This document shows, in pieces, positions 32,895 through 41,877 of a stretch of DNA of 54,790 nucleotides (positions within the stretch are counted from its first letter, which is position 1; each line of letters opens with the position of its first letter). Origin of the DNA: Segatella oulorum JCM 14966 (GTDB taxonomy: Bacteria; Bacteroidota; Bacteroidia; Bacteroidales; Bacteroidaceae); contig NZ_BAJQ01000013.1 in NCBI RefSeq assembly GCF_000613785.1, positions 1 through 54,790 of the forward strand. The letters are read 5' to 3'. Both the position numbers and the translations under genes were made by a program. The notes beneath the pieces are model-generated. The model made no database searches, was not told where the DNA came from, and worked only from the letters and a program-made list of their open reading frames with translations.

Positions 32895-33838
32895 AAACAA
32901 TAAGATACATTTATATGAATGGCGTGATTGCTCACGTGATATTTGCCATACGACAGGTTGATGCTGAATTGGTCGAGGTATAAACCCGCGCCAAAGCTTA
33001 GTCCTGTGCCGAAACTGCTGCTGTCATCGCTGGCCGATTGCAGGTGCATCTCGTGGGCACGACGAAAGCTATAGCCCGCACCCACCCACACATTCTTCGA
33101 TAAAATGATATCCAATCCCGCCACAGCATGGTTCAGTAATCGCTCATTCCAGTGGGTGAGGTCGATGAGTGTGGCCGAAACGCGAAAGGGAGAGGTGCCA
33201 AATCGTTTGGTGAGTCCCACTTGAAGGTCGAAGGGCATAGGCTCTTTCGTTTCATCATAGGCTTTGAGTTGGCCTCCTAAATTCTTTGCCACAGCCGATA
33301 AAGACAGGTTGTGCGCATCGTCAAAATAGTTTAAACCTAAGTCCACCCCCACAGCGATGGAATGATAATCACCGATATAGGACGTGATCAACTTGGCTGT
33401 TATGCCGCCGGCGAGCTTGTCGGTGAGCATGTAAGACAGGTAACCCGCCAAACTGATGTCGTTGGCTTGAAACGTACCTTGCGCCACATGCTGCGCATTG
33501 ACACGTTGCATTTCACCGTAATGCATGTATTGTGCCGAGACAGCCCATGACATCCGCTCTTCCACAACCCTGTTAAAGGCGGCACTGAGCATGTTGCTTC
33601 CTTGCGCATAGTTCATAAAATTGAAGTTCAACGTGTTGGTTCCTACGCACGAAAGCAGGGTCGGATTATTAAAAATCAATGTCTCATCGCTCTCTATCAA
33701 ACTGATGTTGTCGCCTCCGAGCGCTGCAGCATGCGCAGAAACAGGCAGCGCCAAGAAACGATAGGCCGTCTGATGGGTTTGCGCAAAGGTTGCACCGACC
33801 ATGCCAAAGAGCATGAACAGGATGACAATGACTTTCAT
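32891..33838 (-). CDS. porQ: Type IX secretion system protein PorQ
   Basis: A 315-residue outer-membrane barrel protein of the PorV/PorQ (FadL-like) family. In Porphyromonas gingivalis PorQ works with PorU, PorV and PorZ in the attachment complex that processes cargo and links it to lipopolysaccharide. It has a signal peptide (to ~residue 19), then [19 protein letters not shown], the PorQ hallmark, FNNPTLL, and a C-terminal strand ending in Leu. The next gene, cmk, overlaps. A minus-strand TATCTTTG (33860-33867) is a possible -7 element 22 bases upstream. Confidence 0.93.
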   Translation of the reverse strand: MKVIVILFMLFGMVGATFAQTHQTAYRFLALPVSAHAAALGGDNISLIESDETLIFNNPTLLSCVGTNTLNFNFMNYAQGSNMLSAAFNRVVEERMSWAVSAQYMHYGEMQRVNAQHVAQGTFQANDISLAGYLSYMLTDKLAGGITAKLITSYIGDYHSIAVGVDLGLNYFDDAHNLSLSAVAKNLGGQLKAYDETKEPMPFDLQVGLTKRFGTSPFRVSATLIDLTHWNERLLNHAVAGLDIILSKNVWVGAGYSFRRAHEMHLQSASDDSSSFGTGLSFGAGLYLDQFSINLSYGKYHVSNHAIHINVSYCL

Positions 33839-34149
33839 TTAAAATTCCTAATTATTCGGCAAAGATACTGATTTTTCCAAATATAAACATTACTTTTGCG
33901 CGGTAATGTCATTCCTCATGGTGCAAAAGGCTGCGAGGGTGTAGGCCGGAAAATCGCGCATAGCGTTGTTTTGGCAAACCTTTGAAATGGCGCTTGCACA
34001 CAAGGTGTAGCAGGCTTGTTGCAACAGGTGTGCAGCAAGGTCACAAAAAAGCATGGCTATTGCAGCGTAAAGTGGTAGAGATTGCGACACAAAACGGTAG
34101 CCTTTACACACTAAAAGCATAGCGTTTGGTGACATGCCGCAACGAGAGG
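33839..34149. other. Divergent intergenic region between porQ and tonB
   Basis: The minus strand carries TATCTTTG (33860-33867) for porQ and the plus strand TACTTTTG (33891-33898), possibly for the TonB operon; both lack a clear -33 box. Nothing else was found in it. Confidence 0.45.
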
Positions 34150-34926
34150 ATGACAGAACCTATCTCGAATGAGGGTAGAAAGAGAACGGGAATAACGCAG
34201 GTGGAGATAAAAAAATCATATCAAGCAGATTTGGAACATCGCCGATTAACAGGGTTTTTGTTGGGGCTGGTGTTGGCACTTTCCTTGCTTTATGTGGGGT
34301 TGGAGTGGACCACTTCTTCTACTTCTGATGGCGAAGACACCACGATTACCGACGATATGAGCCAGGACGTGGAGATGATGCCTGCGATGGATACGCACGA
34401 TATGATTGCTGCTGCCCCCCCATCGGCAGCCCATGCAGTGACCGAAAGGGTGAAAGCGGTGGAGCATGCCACCACCATAGCACAACAAATTAATCCAAAC
34501 AGTGGCGATATGACGCAGGGCATTGGCGGACAAGCCACTCGCATCAACGAACAGGATGGGGGAGAGAACACAGCCGCACAATCGCCTGTGGCTGTGAATG
34601 AAGACGACAACCCATTGCATTTCCGCATTGTTGAACAGCTTCCTGAATATCCCGGGGGCATGGTTGCCTTTATGAAATGGATTACAAGCAATCTGCGTTA
34701 TCCCTTGATGGCGCAGCGACAACACATCGAAGGTAAGGTGGTGGTGTCGTTTATTATCAATAAAGATGGTAGCATTTCGGGAGCAAAGGTGGAGCATAGT
34801 GTCGACCCTTTGCTCGACCAAGAGGCATTGCGTGTGGTGCGTTTGATGCCGAAATGGAAACCGGGATTAGAGAAAAATAAACCGTGTCGCACGCTTTTTG
34901 CGATACCCATAAACTTTAAGTTATAA
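34150..34926 (+). CDS. tonB: TonB family energy-transducing protein
   Basis: A 258-residue protein. A short cytoplasmic N-terminus is followed by one membrane helix (LTGFLLGLVLALSLLYVGLE) and a periplasmic linker low in Pro. The C-terminal TonB domain is clear: PEYPGGMVAFMKWITSNLRY, then GKVVVSFIINKDGSI, then MPKWKPG. It conveys proton-motive force from ExbB-ExbD to outer-membrane receptors. The ATG at 34150 is chosen over an upstream in-frame start. The exbB and two exbD genes follow after two unrelated genes, in one operon. Confidence 0.92.
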   Translation: MTEPISNEGRKRTGITQVEIKKSYQADLEHRRLTGFLLGLVLALSLLYVGLEWTTSSTSDGEDTTITDDMSQDVEMMPAMDTHDMIAAAPPSAAHAVTERVKAVEHATTIAQQINPNSGDMTQGIGGQATRINEQDGGENTAAQSPVAVNEDDNPLHFRIVEQLPEYPGGMVAFMKWITSNLRYPLMAQRQHIEGKVVVSFIINKDGSISGAKVEHSVDPLLDQEALRVVRLMPKWKPGLEKNKPCRTLFAIPINFKL

Positions 34927-34927
34927 G

Positions 34928-35899
34928 ATGAATGCAGCAGAACTTTTAACGAGGGTAAATCAATTCATTGACCATTTGCCCTATGAGCGCAAACCTTCCG
35001 AGCTTTATGCACCCGTGAAATATGTGCTATCCATGGGCGGAAAGCGCATCAGACCCGTGTTGATGTTGTTGGGTTATGGGCTGTATGGCGAGGATTACGA
35101 GCAAGTTTTGATGCCCGCTTGTGGCATAGAAACCTATCATAACTATACCTTGTTGCACGATGATTTGATGGATCATGCCGAAATGCGGCGTGGAAAGCCT
35201 ACGGTTCATTGCAAATGGAATGCCAATGCGGCTATCTTAAGCGGCGACTCGATGTTGGTGTTGGCTTATGAACGTATTGCACAATGCCCTGCAAAGCATT
35301 TGGCATCGGTGCTGAAAGTGTTTACAGAAACGGCGTTAGAGATTGGCGAAGGGCAGCAATATGATATGGATTTTGAGCAACGCGATGATGTAACCGAGGC
35401 AGAATACATCGAGATGATCAGGCTCAAAACGAGTGTTCTTTTGGCTTGTGCGCTGAAAATAGGTGCCATCTTGGGCGAAGCTCCCACGGAAGACCAGGAA
35501 AACCTGTATAAATTTGGCGAGCAAATTGGTTTGGCTTTTCAGTTGCAAGACGATTATTTAGATGTCTATGGCGACCCCAAGGTGTTTGGAAAGACCATTG
35601 GTGGTGACATCATGAGCAATAAAAAAACGTATATGTTGATTAATGCGTTTAGCCGAGCCAATGCACAACAGCGGGCGCAGTTGCAGCAATGGGTGCACCA
35701 TCCCGATGCACATCCGGCAGAAAAGGTGGCGGCTGTGACACAGCTCTATAATGAAATAGGTGTTGATCGGTTGGCACAAGCCAAGATAAACGAATATTTT
35801 CAGCGGAGCAAGCAATATTTAGATGCGGTCAATGTCGACGAACAACGCAAGCAAGAGCTGCGTCAATATGCTTTGCAAATGATGAATCGCGCTTATTAA
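34928..35899 (+). CDS. Polyprenyl synthetase (trans-prenyl diphosphate synthase)
   Basis: A 323-residue enzyme that condenses isopentenyl diphosphate units onto an allylic primer. The first Asp-rich motif is LLHDDLMDHAEMRRGKPTVH and the second is FQLQDDYLDVYGD, each binding Mg-diphosphate. GGKRIRPVLMLL is the conserved substrate loop. The chain length of the product cannot be read from this sequence with confidence; it could be farnesyl/geranylgeranyl or a longer quinone tail. It starts one base after tonB ends. Confidence 0.93.
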   Translation: MNAAELLTRVNQFIDHLPYERKPSELYAPVKYVLSMGGKRIRPVLMLLGYGLYGEDYEQVLMPACGIETYHNYTLLHDDLMDHAEMRRGKPTVHCKWNANAAILSGDSMLVLAYERIAQCPAKHLASVLKVFTETALEIGEGQQYDMDFEQRDDVTEAEYIEMIRLKTSVLLACALKIGAILGEAPTEDQENLYKFGEQIGLAFQLQDDYLDVYGDPKVFGKTIGGDIMSNKKTYMLINAFSRANAQQRAQLQQWVHHPDAHPAEKVAAVTQLYNEIGVDRLAQAKINEYFQRSKQYLDAVNVDEQRKQELRQYALQMMNRAY

Positions 35900-35921
35900 G
35901 ATGTAGGGAGTAAATACAAAA

Positions 35922-36709
35922 ATGCACTTTACAGACACACATACCCATTTAGATGGCGAGGAATTTCGCAACGATTTGCCCGATGTAATCAGCCGTGCAA
36001 AAGCTGCAGGTGTGGCACGTGTGCTCATTCCTGCGGTTGACTTGTCTTCCATCGATGGCATCATTGCCTTGTGCAACACCTATAAAGGTTATGCTTTTCC
36101 GATGATAGGCTTGCATCCTGAAGCGGTGAAAAGCGATTGGAAGGAGCAGCTCTCGTTGTTGAAAGCACGCTTTCATGATGCCCGTTTTATTGCCGTTGGC
36201 GAGATAGGACTTGATTTTTATTGGGACAGAACCTATGAAAAAGAGCAGCTGTTGGCCTTTGAGACGCAAGTGGAGTGGGCCGCAGAATGGCAGTTGCCTT
36301 TGGTGATTCATTGTCGGAAGGCGCAAAATGAGATGGTACCTATCTTGAAAAAGTATGAGAAGGACTTGGTGGGTGGCATCTTTCATTGCTTCACGGGCAA
36401 TCAAAAAGAGGCGCAACAACTGTTGCAGTTCGATGGTTTCCTGTTGGGCATTGGGGGCGTATTGACCTTTAAGAGCAGTCATCTGCGGGAAGATTTGCCC
36501 GCTGCTGTTCCGCTTAATCGCCTTGTCTTAGAGACCGACAGCCTTATATGGCGCCTGTTCCGCATCGTGGTGAGCGCAACGAAAGTGCTTTTGTGCGGGA
36601 AGTGTTGTTGCAGTTGGCTGCAAGTTATGGTGTTTCGCCTGAAGAAGTGGCTGCTGTGACAGAGGAAAATGTGCAGCGTTTGTTTCAGAAATTAAAAGAA
36701 AAATCATGA
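35922..36709 (+). CDS. tatD: TatD family metal-dependent hydrolase, frameshifted
   Basis: A TIM-barrel DNase of the TatD family. FTDTHTHLDGEEF holds the His-x-His metal pair; the catalytic-region pieces IGLHPEA, VGEIGLDFYWDR, LVIHCRKAQ, GIFHCFTGN and VLETDS follow in order. After LETDS the frame is lost: CC at 36542-36543 should be CCC, giving LETDSPYMAPVPHRGERNE and then VREVLLQLAASYG, which ends at TGA 36707-36709 (262 residues). The next gene's ATG overlaps it (ATGA). The sequence error is likely. Confidence 0.92.
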
Positions 36710-37583
36710 TAAAAAGATTCTTTAGGGTGCGAATGGCCCTTTTATGGTTGTTGATATTGGTTGGTGTGGCCACAGGTTGGGCACAACAAAAGCCCACGAA
36801 GTCTGTTGCAAAGCCGGTTACTCATCGAGTGAGTGCCGCGCAAAAAGATAGTATTGATGCAGCCGACGACTCACTTTCGGCACAGTTTGATACCGCTACC
36901 GCGAAAGAAAATGCGTTAGTGGCTGACACGAACGATGGCGAAAGTTTTCATCAGTCGTTGAAAACAAAGTTCATTGAAGCAATGCCGGCTTCATGTCTTT
37001 GGTGGCTTTGGCTTTGATTATCGGTTTGGCTTTCTGCATTGAGCGCATTCTTTATCTGAGCCTTTCTGAGATTAATGCCAAGAAATTCATGGCGCGTTTG
37101 GATGAAATGATTGCCGAAGACGACGTGGAAGGGGCAAAAACATTATGTCGAGAGACGCGTGGCCCGGTAGCATCCATTTGCTATCAGGGGTTGGAACGTG
37201 TGGAGGAGTCCATCGACAACATTGAACGTTCCATCGTTTCTTATGGCTCTGTGCAAGCCGCTAATCTTGAAAAAGGCTGTTCGTGGATTACACTTTTCAT
37301 TGCAATGGCACCATCTTTGGGGTTCTTGGGCACGGTGATTGGCATGGTCATGGCTTTCGATCAAATACAAATGGCAGGCGACATTAGTCCAACCATCGTG
37401 GCATCGGGGATGAAAGTGGCACTCATCACGACAATCTTTGGTATTATTGTGGCCTTGATTTTGCAGATTTTCTACAATTACATCCTCTCGAAGATTGAGC
37501 ATCTCACCGCACAGATGGAGGAGAGTGCTATTTCGTTATTAGATAGTTTGGTGAAATATAAAGTCAAACATGGGTCGCTTTAA
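36706..37583 (+). CDS. exbB: MotA/TolQ/ExbB proton channel protein, frameshifted
   Basis: An inner-membrane proton channel that powers TonB. The N-terminal part begins with a membrane segment (ALLWLLILVGVATGWAQ) and a Ser/Thr-rich periplasmic stretch. Near 36979 one G is missing: GGC would restore FIEGNAGFMSLVALALIIG. The second part has the conserved C-terminal block: GCSWITLFIAMAPSLGFLGT, VIGMVMAFDQI, and IVASGMKVALITTIFGIIVA. The repaired protein has 292 residues. The next gene overlaps it by 14 bases. Confidence 0.92.
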
Positions 37584-38094
37584 CTTTCAAACGTTGCGTA
37601 AAAAGCCCACGGAATGGCTCACACAGCGTGTGCTCTATGGGCTTATTGGCATCGCTGTCGTCGTGTTTGCGCTCTTCTATTTGGTGGGGTTTCATCAACC
37701 ATTTGAAGAGAATGCCGATTTCAATGCGCCGCTCTTCACCAATCTCTTATTACTGTTGATGGGCTTGTTGGTGGTCTTGTCGGTTGTGCTTTCCATTGTA
37801 ACCATAGGACGTAGTTTGCGCCTTCACCGGGGTAAAGCCAATGGATTGGAGAACAATGTGCCTGTGCGTCGGCTTGAACGGTGCGTCGTTTATGGTACAC
37901 TTGTAATTGTAGCCTTGTCGTTTGTGGCAGGTTCTTCGCAAGCGATGCGCATCAATGGTGTGGCTTTTCATGATTGGTGGTGGCTCAAGGTAGCCGATAT
38001 GTTTGTGTATTCTGCAACAATCCTGTTGCTTGTCGCTGTGGGATGTGTCATTTATGGGGCGACAAAATATTATCGAAAGGCGAAGAGAAACTAA
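37570..38094 (+). CDS. Unrecognised membrane protein in the TonB operon
   Basis: A 174-residue protein with about four hydrophobic segments (VLYGLIGIAVVVFALFYLV, LLLLLMGLLVVLSVVLSIV, CVVYGTLVIVALSFVAG and VYSATILLLVAVGCVIYGA) and short charged loops. I recognise no family. Translation is coupled to exbB (overlap 14 bases) and to the next exbD (overlap one base), so it is probably expressed with the TonB energising complex. It might be a structural accessory; that is inference only. Confidence 0.8.
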   Translation: MGRFNFQTLRKKPTEWLTQRVLYGLIGIAVVVFALFYLVGFHQPFEENADFNAPLFTNLLLLLMGLLVVLSVVLSIVTIGRSLRLHRGKANGLENNVPVRRLERCVVYGTLVIVALSFVAGSSQAMRINGVAFHDWWWLKVADMFVYSATILLLVAVGCVIYGATKYYRKAKRN

Positions 38095-38621
38095 TGTTCA
38101 GGCGCAGAAAACATCAAGTTCCGGGGCTCAACACCACGTCAACAGCCGACATCTCATTTATGTTGTTGATATTCTTTTTGGTGGCATCGTCAATGGATAT
38201 TGACAAAGGATTGTCGCGACAATTACCGCCTTTGGCCGTGGAAAAAGAGCAAGATGAGACGCCCATTCAGCGCGAAAGGCTACTGCAAGTGGTGTTAACA
38301 CCCGAAAATAAGGTGCTGTTGGATGGAAAGATTGTGGGGCAAAGGCTGTTGCAACAACGTATTTATCAATTTATTTCGTCGCGTGGTGCAGCACACCTTA
38401 TTACCATAGAAGTGCCCGCATCGGCCACCTATGACGCTTATTTTCAGTTGCAAGATGCCTTAGCTGAGGCTTATAAACATTGGCGTGACAAGGAAGCCTT
38501 GCATTTGTTTCATCAGCATTATGCCTTGTTGACACCGCCACAACGGGATAAGATTCGTGAACTTTGCCCGCAACGCGTGAGCGAAACCTATCCAACAACA
38601 GCGAAGGAGGAACGGCTATGA
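38094..38621 (+). CDS. exbD: ExbD/TolR biopolymer transport protein (first copy)
   Basis: A 175-residue protein with a short cytoplasmic tail (FRRRKHQVPGLNTTSTADIS), a single membrane helix (ISFMLLIFFLVASSMDID) and a periplasmic domain. The helix has Asp in TADISFM, the residue that carries protons. The extended C-terminal region is Gln/Arg-rich and longer than usual. Start 38094 is preferred over the upstream extension to 37974, which overlaps the previous gene. Confidence 0.9.
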   Translation: MFRRRKHQVPGLNTTSTADISFMLLIFFLVASSMDIDKGLSRQLPPLAVEKEQDETPIQRERLLQVVLTPENKVLLDGKIVGQRLLQQRIYQFISSRGAAHLITIEVPASATYDAYFQLQDALAEAYKHWRDKEALHLFHQHYALLTPPQRDKIRELCPQRVSETYPTTAKEERL

Positions 38622-39097
38622 GTAGGTTTCGCCCATCGAAGCACGAAGTCCCAGGCCTTAACACGGCCTCACTTCCTGACTTAATCTTTTCGGTTTTGTT
38701 TTTCTTTATGATTGTTACACACATGCGCACGGAGACCCTTAAAGTGACTTATCGGGTGCCACAAGGCCGGGAATTGTCGCGTTTGGTGAAGAAATCGGCT
38801 GTGACCTATATTCATATCGGGAAGCCTATGCCGGGAAAGACGCCACCTTCTGCATTGGTTTTTGACGGATCGTGCATTCAGATGAACGACAAATATGTGT
38901 CGCCAGCAGATATTGTGGATTATATTTCGGCCGATAGGGCACGTATGTTGCCCGAAGACCAGCAGCGGATGGTTGTTTCTATCAAGGCCGATCGGAATAC
39001 AAGGATGTCGGTAGTCCAAGCCGTTAAGCAGGCCTTGCGTCAGGCAAAAGCATTGAAAGTGAGCTATTCGGCAACAGAAAGTGCAGAGAAAGAATGA
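38618..39097 (+). CDS. exbD: ExbD/TolR biopolymer transport protein (second copy)
   Basis: A 159-residue protein starting FRPSKHEVPGLNTASLPDLI, then the membrane helix IFSVLFFFMIVTHM, with Asp in LPDLIF as the proton-carrying residue, then a periplasmic domain ending in a Lys-rich stretch. The first copy's stop overlaps its ATG (ATGA). Two different ExbD subunits after one ExbB are usual in Bacteroidetes TonB operons. It is the last gene of the operon. Confidence 0.9.
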   Translation: MSRFRPSKHEVPGLNTASLPDLIFSVLFFFMIVTHMRTETLKVTYRVPQGRELSRLVKKSAVTYIHIGKPMPGKTPPSALVFDGSCIQMNDKYVSPADIVDYISADRARMLPEDQQRMVVSIKADRNTRMSVVQAVKQALRQAKALKVSYSATESAEKE

Positions 39098-39120
39098 AAA
39101 ATGGTGATAATTTGATACAA

Positions 39121-39158
39121 AATCATCACATTCTTTGCAATAATCAAAGAAAATGATT
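39121..39158. promoter_or_regulatory. Nested dyad upstream of the Lrp/AsnC gene
   Basis: AATCAT (39121-39126) pairs with ATGATT (39153-39158), and TTCTTTG (39131-39137) with CAAAGAA (39145-39151). Its centre is 46 bases before the start codon. A binding site for the regulator itself is plausible, but untested. Confidence 0.4.
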
Positions 39159-39185
39159 ACATTTTCATAAAAATTAACAGGTTCT

Positions 39186-39695
39186 ATGTCACATCATTAT
39201 TTAGACGAATTAGATAAGAAAATTCTCAAACTTATTTCAGAGGATGCGCGTACGCCATTTCTCGAAGTGTCACGTGCTTGCAATGTGAGTGGTGCAGCTA
39301 TTCATCAACGTGTGCAAAAACTAACGGCTTTAGGCGTATTGAAAGGTTCGCAGTTTGTTGTTGATCCCGTGAAGATCGGCTATGAGACGTGTGCTTATGT
39401 GGCACTTTATTTGCGTGAACCCGAGCGGCATGATACGGTTGTAGAGGCCTTGAAACAAGTGCCGGAAGTAGTGGAATGTCACGCAACAACAGGAGGTATG
39501 GACCTTTTCATTAAGCTTTATGCGCATAACAACCAGCATTTGATGCAGCTTATCCACGACAAATTGCAACCCTTAGGATTGCAACGCAGTGAAACCATCA
39601 TCTCATTTAATGTGGCTTTCGACCGACAGTTACCTATCGATAAAATCGAAGTCGACGATGATGTCGAAGACCTTGATGGGGAAAATGCAGAATAA
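39186..39695 (+). CDS. Lrp/AsnC family transcriptional regulator
   Basis: A 169-residue regulator of amino-acid metabolism. The helix-turn-helix is DELDKKILKLISEDARTPF continued by LEVSRACNVSGAAIHQRVQKL. The C-terminal RAM domain (CAYVALYLREPERHD; VVECHATTGGMDLFIKLYA) binds an effector amino acid. The acidic tail (VDDDVEDLDGENAE) is longer than normal. No linked metabolic gene points to its target; the effector is unknown. The terminator follows directly. Confidence 0.93.
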   Translation: MSHHYLDELDKKILKLISEDARTPFLEVSRACNVSGAAIHQRVQKLTALGVLKGSQFVVDPVKIGYETCAYVALYLREPERHDTVVEALKQVPEVVECHATTGGMDLFIKLYAHNNQHLMQLIHDKLQPLGLQRSETIISFNVAFDRQLPIDKIEVDDDVEDLDGENAE

Positions 39696-39767
39696 AATTT
39701 AATTTTTTGCATCCTGTTCCCACTTTGTCGTAGTAAAAAGGGTGTGGAATGTGGTTCAACCTAAATG

Positions 39768-39818
39768 GCCATTCAAAAGGTTAAACGTGCACATGCACAA
39801 CCTTTTGAATGGCTGTTT
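39768..39818 (+). terminator. Terminator of the Lrp/AsnC gene
   Basis: A 15-bp perfect stem (GCCATTCAAAAGGTT at 39768-39782 with 39799-39813), with GTGC/GCAC inside the loop, then TGTTTT. Confidence 0.9.
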
Positions 39819-39880
39819 TATGGTGGGTGTCAGGGAAGATGTGTGGTTTAAAGTGGTAAATAAGTAATTTATATTAAGAT

Positions 39881-39916
39881 TAAAAAAGGCTTCTCGTGCT
39901 TATATGAGAAGCCTTT
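39881..39916 (-). terminator. Terminator of the hicAB operon
   Basis: An 11-bp perfect stem (AAAGGCTTCTC at 39885-39895 with 39906-39916); on the minus strand it is followed by a run of T. It lies 31 bases beyond the hicB stop. Confidence 0.85.
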
Positions 39917-39946
39917 GGTTTGTATTCTTGAATTGACATGGCCGTG

Positions 39947-40354
39947 TTAGACGGTGACCATTTCAATATCTTTAGCCAATTTACGTAGCCCATCTTTGAT
40001 TTTAGAGATTTGTTTTGGGCGTGGGGATGAAGAACCGCTGGCATAATGTGCAAGCTGTTTTTGGTTTATTCCTGTGATAGTTTGTAATGCGGCAAAAGAA
40101 AAAATGCCACGATAATAATCAAGTAGGGTAGGAATATCGAAGTCATATACGATACAATATTTGCCATCGAAGATGGGGTTGTAGGGCTCTCCATCCTTTT
40201 TTCGTCCCTCTACATAAAATTCAATACTTTCTTTTACATAATCTTTAAATCCATTTATATCACCATCATAGGCAACAACCCATCTTGGAATTAAATCACA
40301 TGCACAACAATAGCCGTTATCCGTGCGTGCAGCTTTCATAATAACCTTTTCCAT
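39947..40354 (-). CDS. hicB: HicB-family antitoxin
   Basis: A 135-residue antitoxin. The N-terminal ~85 residues form the partial RNase-H-like fold (MKAARTDNGYCCACDLIPRW..GDINGFKDYVKESIEFY). The C-terminal part holds a helix-turn-helix (LQTITGINQKQLAHYASGSS) that would repress the operon. It neutralises HicA, encoded 90 bases upstream on the same strand. The spacing is larger than in many hicAB pairs, and the region between has no gene. Confidence 0.88.
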   Translation of the reverse strand: MEKVIMKAARTDNGYCCACDLIPRWVVAYDGDINGFKDYVKESIEFYVEGRKKDGEPYNPIFDGKYCIVYDFDIPTLLDYYRGIFSFAALQTITGINQKQLAHYASGSSSPRPKQISKIKDGLRKLAKDIEMVTV

Positions 40355-40444
40355 ATCCTCTTTATTTAAACCGAATTTATTTTTAATTATAATGTTATTG
40401 TTGAAGGGAATACCATCATTTTACAGAAAACCCAATAGGAAAAT

Positions 40445-40642
40445 TTAGAATTTCAAACCAGATTGTTTTTCAATACTTTTAAGAAGAAACCCTGCAATAT
40501 CTCCACTTTCTTTACCATTGACAGTCGTAACGCCTTTTTTCGTGGGATGTTTGAACTCTCTATGGCTACCTTTTATCCTGTCGAGATACCAGCCGTCGCG
40601 TTTTAAATCTCTGAGTATTTTACTGACTTTGACAACTTTCAT
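40445..40642 (-). CDS. hicA: HicA-family mRNA interferase toxin
   Basis: A 65-residue toxin with a double-stranded-RNA-binding-like fold. The catalytic His lies in KGSHREFKHP, with Gly-Ser just before it as in active toxins; VTTVNGKESGDIAGFLLKSI is the conserved C-terminal part. It cuts mRNA and stops growth when HicB is lost. It is the first gene of the pair. Confidence 0.93.
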   Translation of the reverse strand: MKVVKVSKILRDLKRDGWYLDRIKGSHREFKHPTKKGVTTVNGKESGDIAGFLLKSIEKQSGLKF

Positions 40643-40669
40643 TATGTATTATGGATTTTTCTGATGGTA

Positions 40670-40701
40670 CAAATGTAGTAAATTTACTATGGATAACCAA
40701 G
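40670..40701 (-). promoter_or_regulatory. hicAB promoter with overlapping palindromic operator
   Basis: On the minus strand TACATTTG (40670-40677) is a -7 element, and CTTG (40698-40701) sits 20 bases upstream, a 3-of-4 match to TTTG. A perfect 14-bp palindrome TAGTAAATTTACTA (40676-40689) lies across the gap, where a bound HicB would block RNA polymerase. Confidence 0.55.
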
Positions 40702-40827
40702 TGAAAACGTAACTATTTTGCTACGGATATGTGATAAATCCCTTTTTCCTTATTTTTAAGTATTAACAAGCTATCCATAAAAATAGAATTTATCAAAACG
40801 AAACGATGAGATATCAAACAAAATAGC

Positions 40828-40835
40828 TATATTTG
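40828..40835 (+). promoter_or_regulatory. -7 element of the tcmP operon
   Basis: TATATTTG fits TAnnTTTG, 88 bases upstream of tcmP. There is no clear -33 box. Confidence 0.4.
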
Positions 40836-40923
40836 CGTTGTCCATTTTTAGCTTATCAGCGTGCGCATTCATATTTTGGTGCGTTTAAGATGTATGGCAC
40901 ATTTAATCGAATTGAAATAAGAT

Positions 40924-41877
40924 ATGGTGAATAGCTATATACATTTACAAGAGGAGGACGATTCTTGTTTTGTTTCAGAATCGCACCAAACTTGGGGTGG
41001 TTCATGGACAGATGAGAAGTTAGAGGCATTTGAAAAGTATGTTAATGCCTATCTTACGATTATGAACAAGTATAGGGATCAGTTCGGTTGGAAATTGCTC
41101 TATTTTGATGGTTTTGCCGGAAGCGGAACAAGAACGACCAATCAAGGGGCTGATTCCGAACTGATGATGGAGCTGTTTAGAGAGCAAAAAATTTCTTTAG
41201 AACAGATAAGTGTCTATCAATCTGCTGCTGAAAGGGTGGTAAACATCAAGCAGCGAGGATTTGATTATTATTATTTCGTAGATTTAGACAAGTCGGCTAA
41301 TGATGAATTAAAGGAGAAGTTACGCCCTTATTCAAACCAAGGAAAAAATCTAACTTTTAGGAATACGGATGCCAATAGTATTACCAAAAGGATGGGGGAA
41401 TATCTTATTGCTAATGAGAAAATAAAAGGATTGGTCTTGTTGGATCCCTTTGGAATGAATTTAGATTGGGAAACTATAGCCGCATTAAAGGGAGCTTCCG
41501 TAGATTTGTGGATACTTGTTCCATCCGGAGTCATTATCAATCGTCTTTTGGAGCGTGATGGTTCGCTGAAGCATATAGAGAAATTGAAACAATACTTCGG
41601 CTTAACTAAGTCTGAGATAGAAAGTAGATTTTATACAAAGAAAACGGATAAAACGCTTTTTGGTGAAATAGAGAAAATGGAAAAGGTAAAAGAACCGATA
41701 AAGAGAATTGCAGAACTTTATGTAGAAAGGCTCAAGACACTTTTCCCCTATGTAACTGAAAATCCTCTTGTTATGACAAATACAAAAGGTGTACCCATTT
41801 TCCATTTTGTGTTTGCTTCGAACAATAAAAATGCAATGAAAATCGCACAACAGATTATTTCAAAGAAAGCAAAATGA
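40924..41877 (+). CDS. tcmP: Three-Cys-motif partner protein TcmP
   Basis: A 317-residue protein. TcmP proteins (TIGR04474) are found next to three-Cys-motif (Gp37/Gp68, DUF5131) proteins and their function is not established. WKLLYFDGFAGSGTRT resembles motif I of SAM-binding DNA methyltransferases (D-x-F-x-GSGT), and LVLLDPFGMNLDW resembles their DPPF/Y motif IV, so a Rossmann methyltransferase-like fold is plausible; activity is inference. The N-terminus has HQTWGGSWTDEKLEAFEKYV, typical of the family. It overlaps the next gene (ATGA). The base composition is AT-rich compared with the neighbours. Confidence 0.85.
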   Translation: MVNSYIHLQEEDDSCFVSESHQTWGGSWTDEKLEAFEKYVNAYLTIMNKYRDQFGWKLLYFDGFAGSGTRTTNQGADSELMMELFREQKISLEQISVYQSAAERVVNIKQRGFDYYYFVDLDKSANDELKEKLRPYSNQGKNLTFRNTDANSITKRMGEYLIANEKIKGLVLLDPFGMNLDWETIAALKGASVDLWILVPSGVIINRLLERDGSLKHIEKLKQYFGLTKSEIESRFYTKKTDKTLFGEIEKMEKVKEPIKRIAELYVERLKTLFPYVTENPLVMTNTKGVPIFHFVFASNNKNAMKIAQQIISKKAK

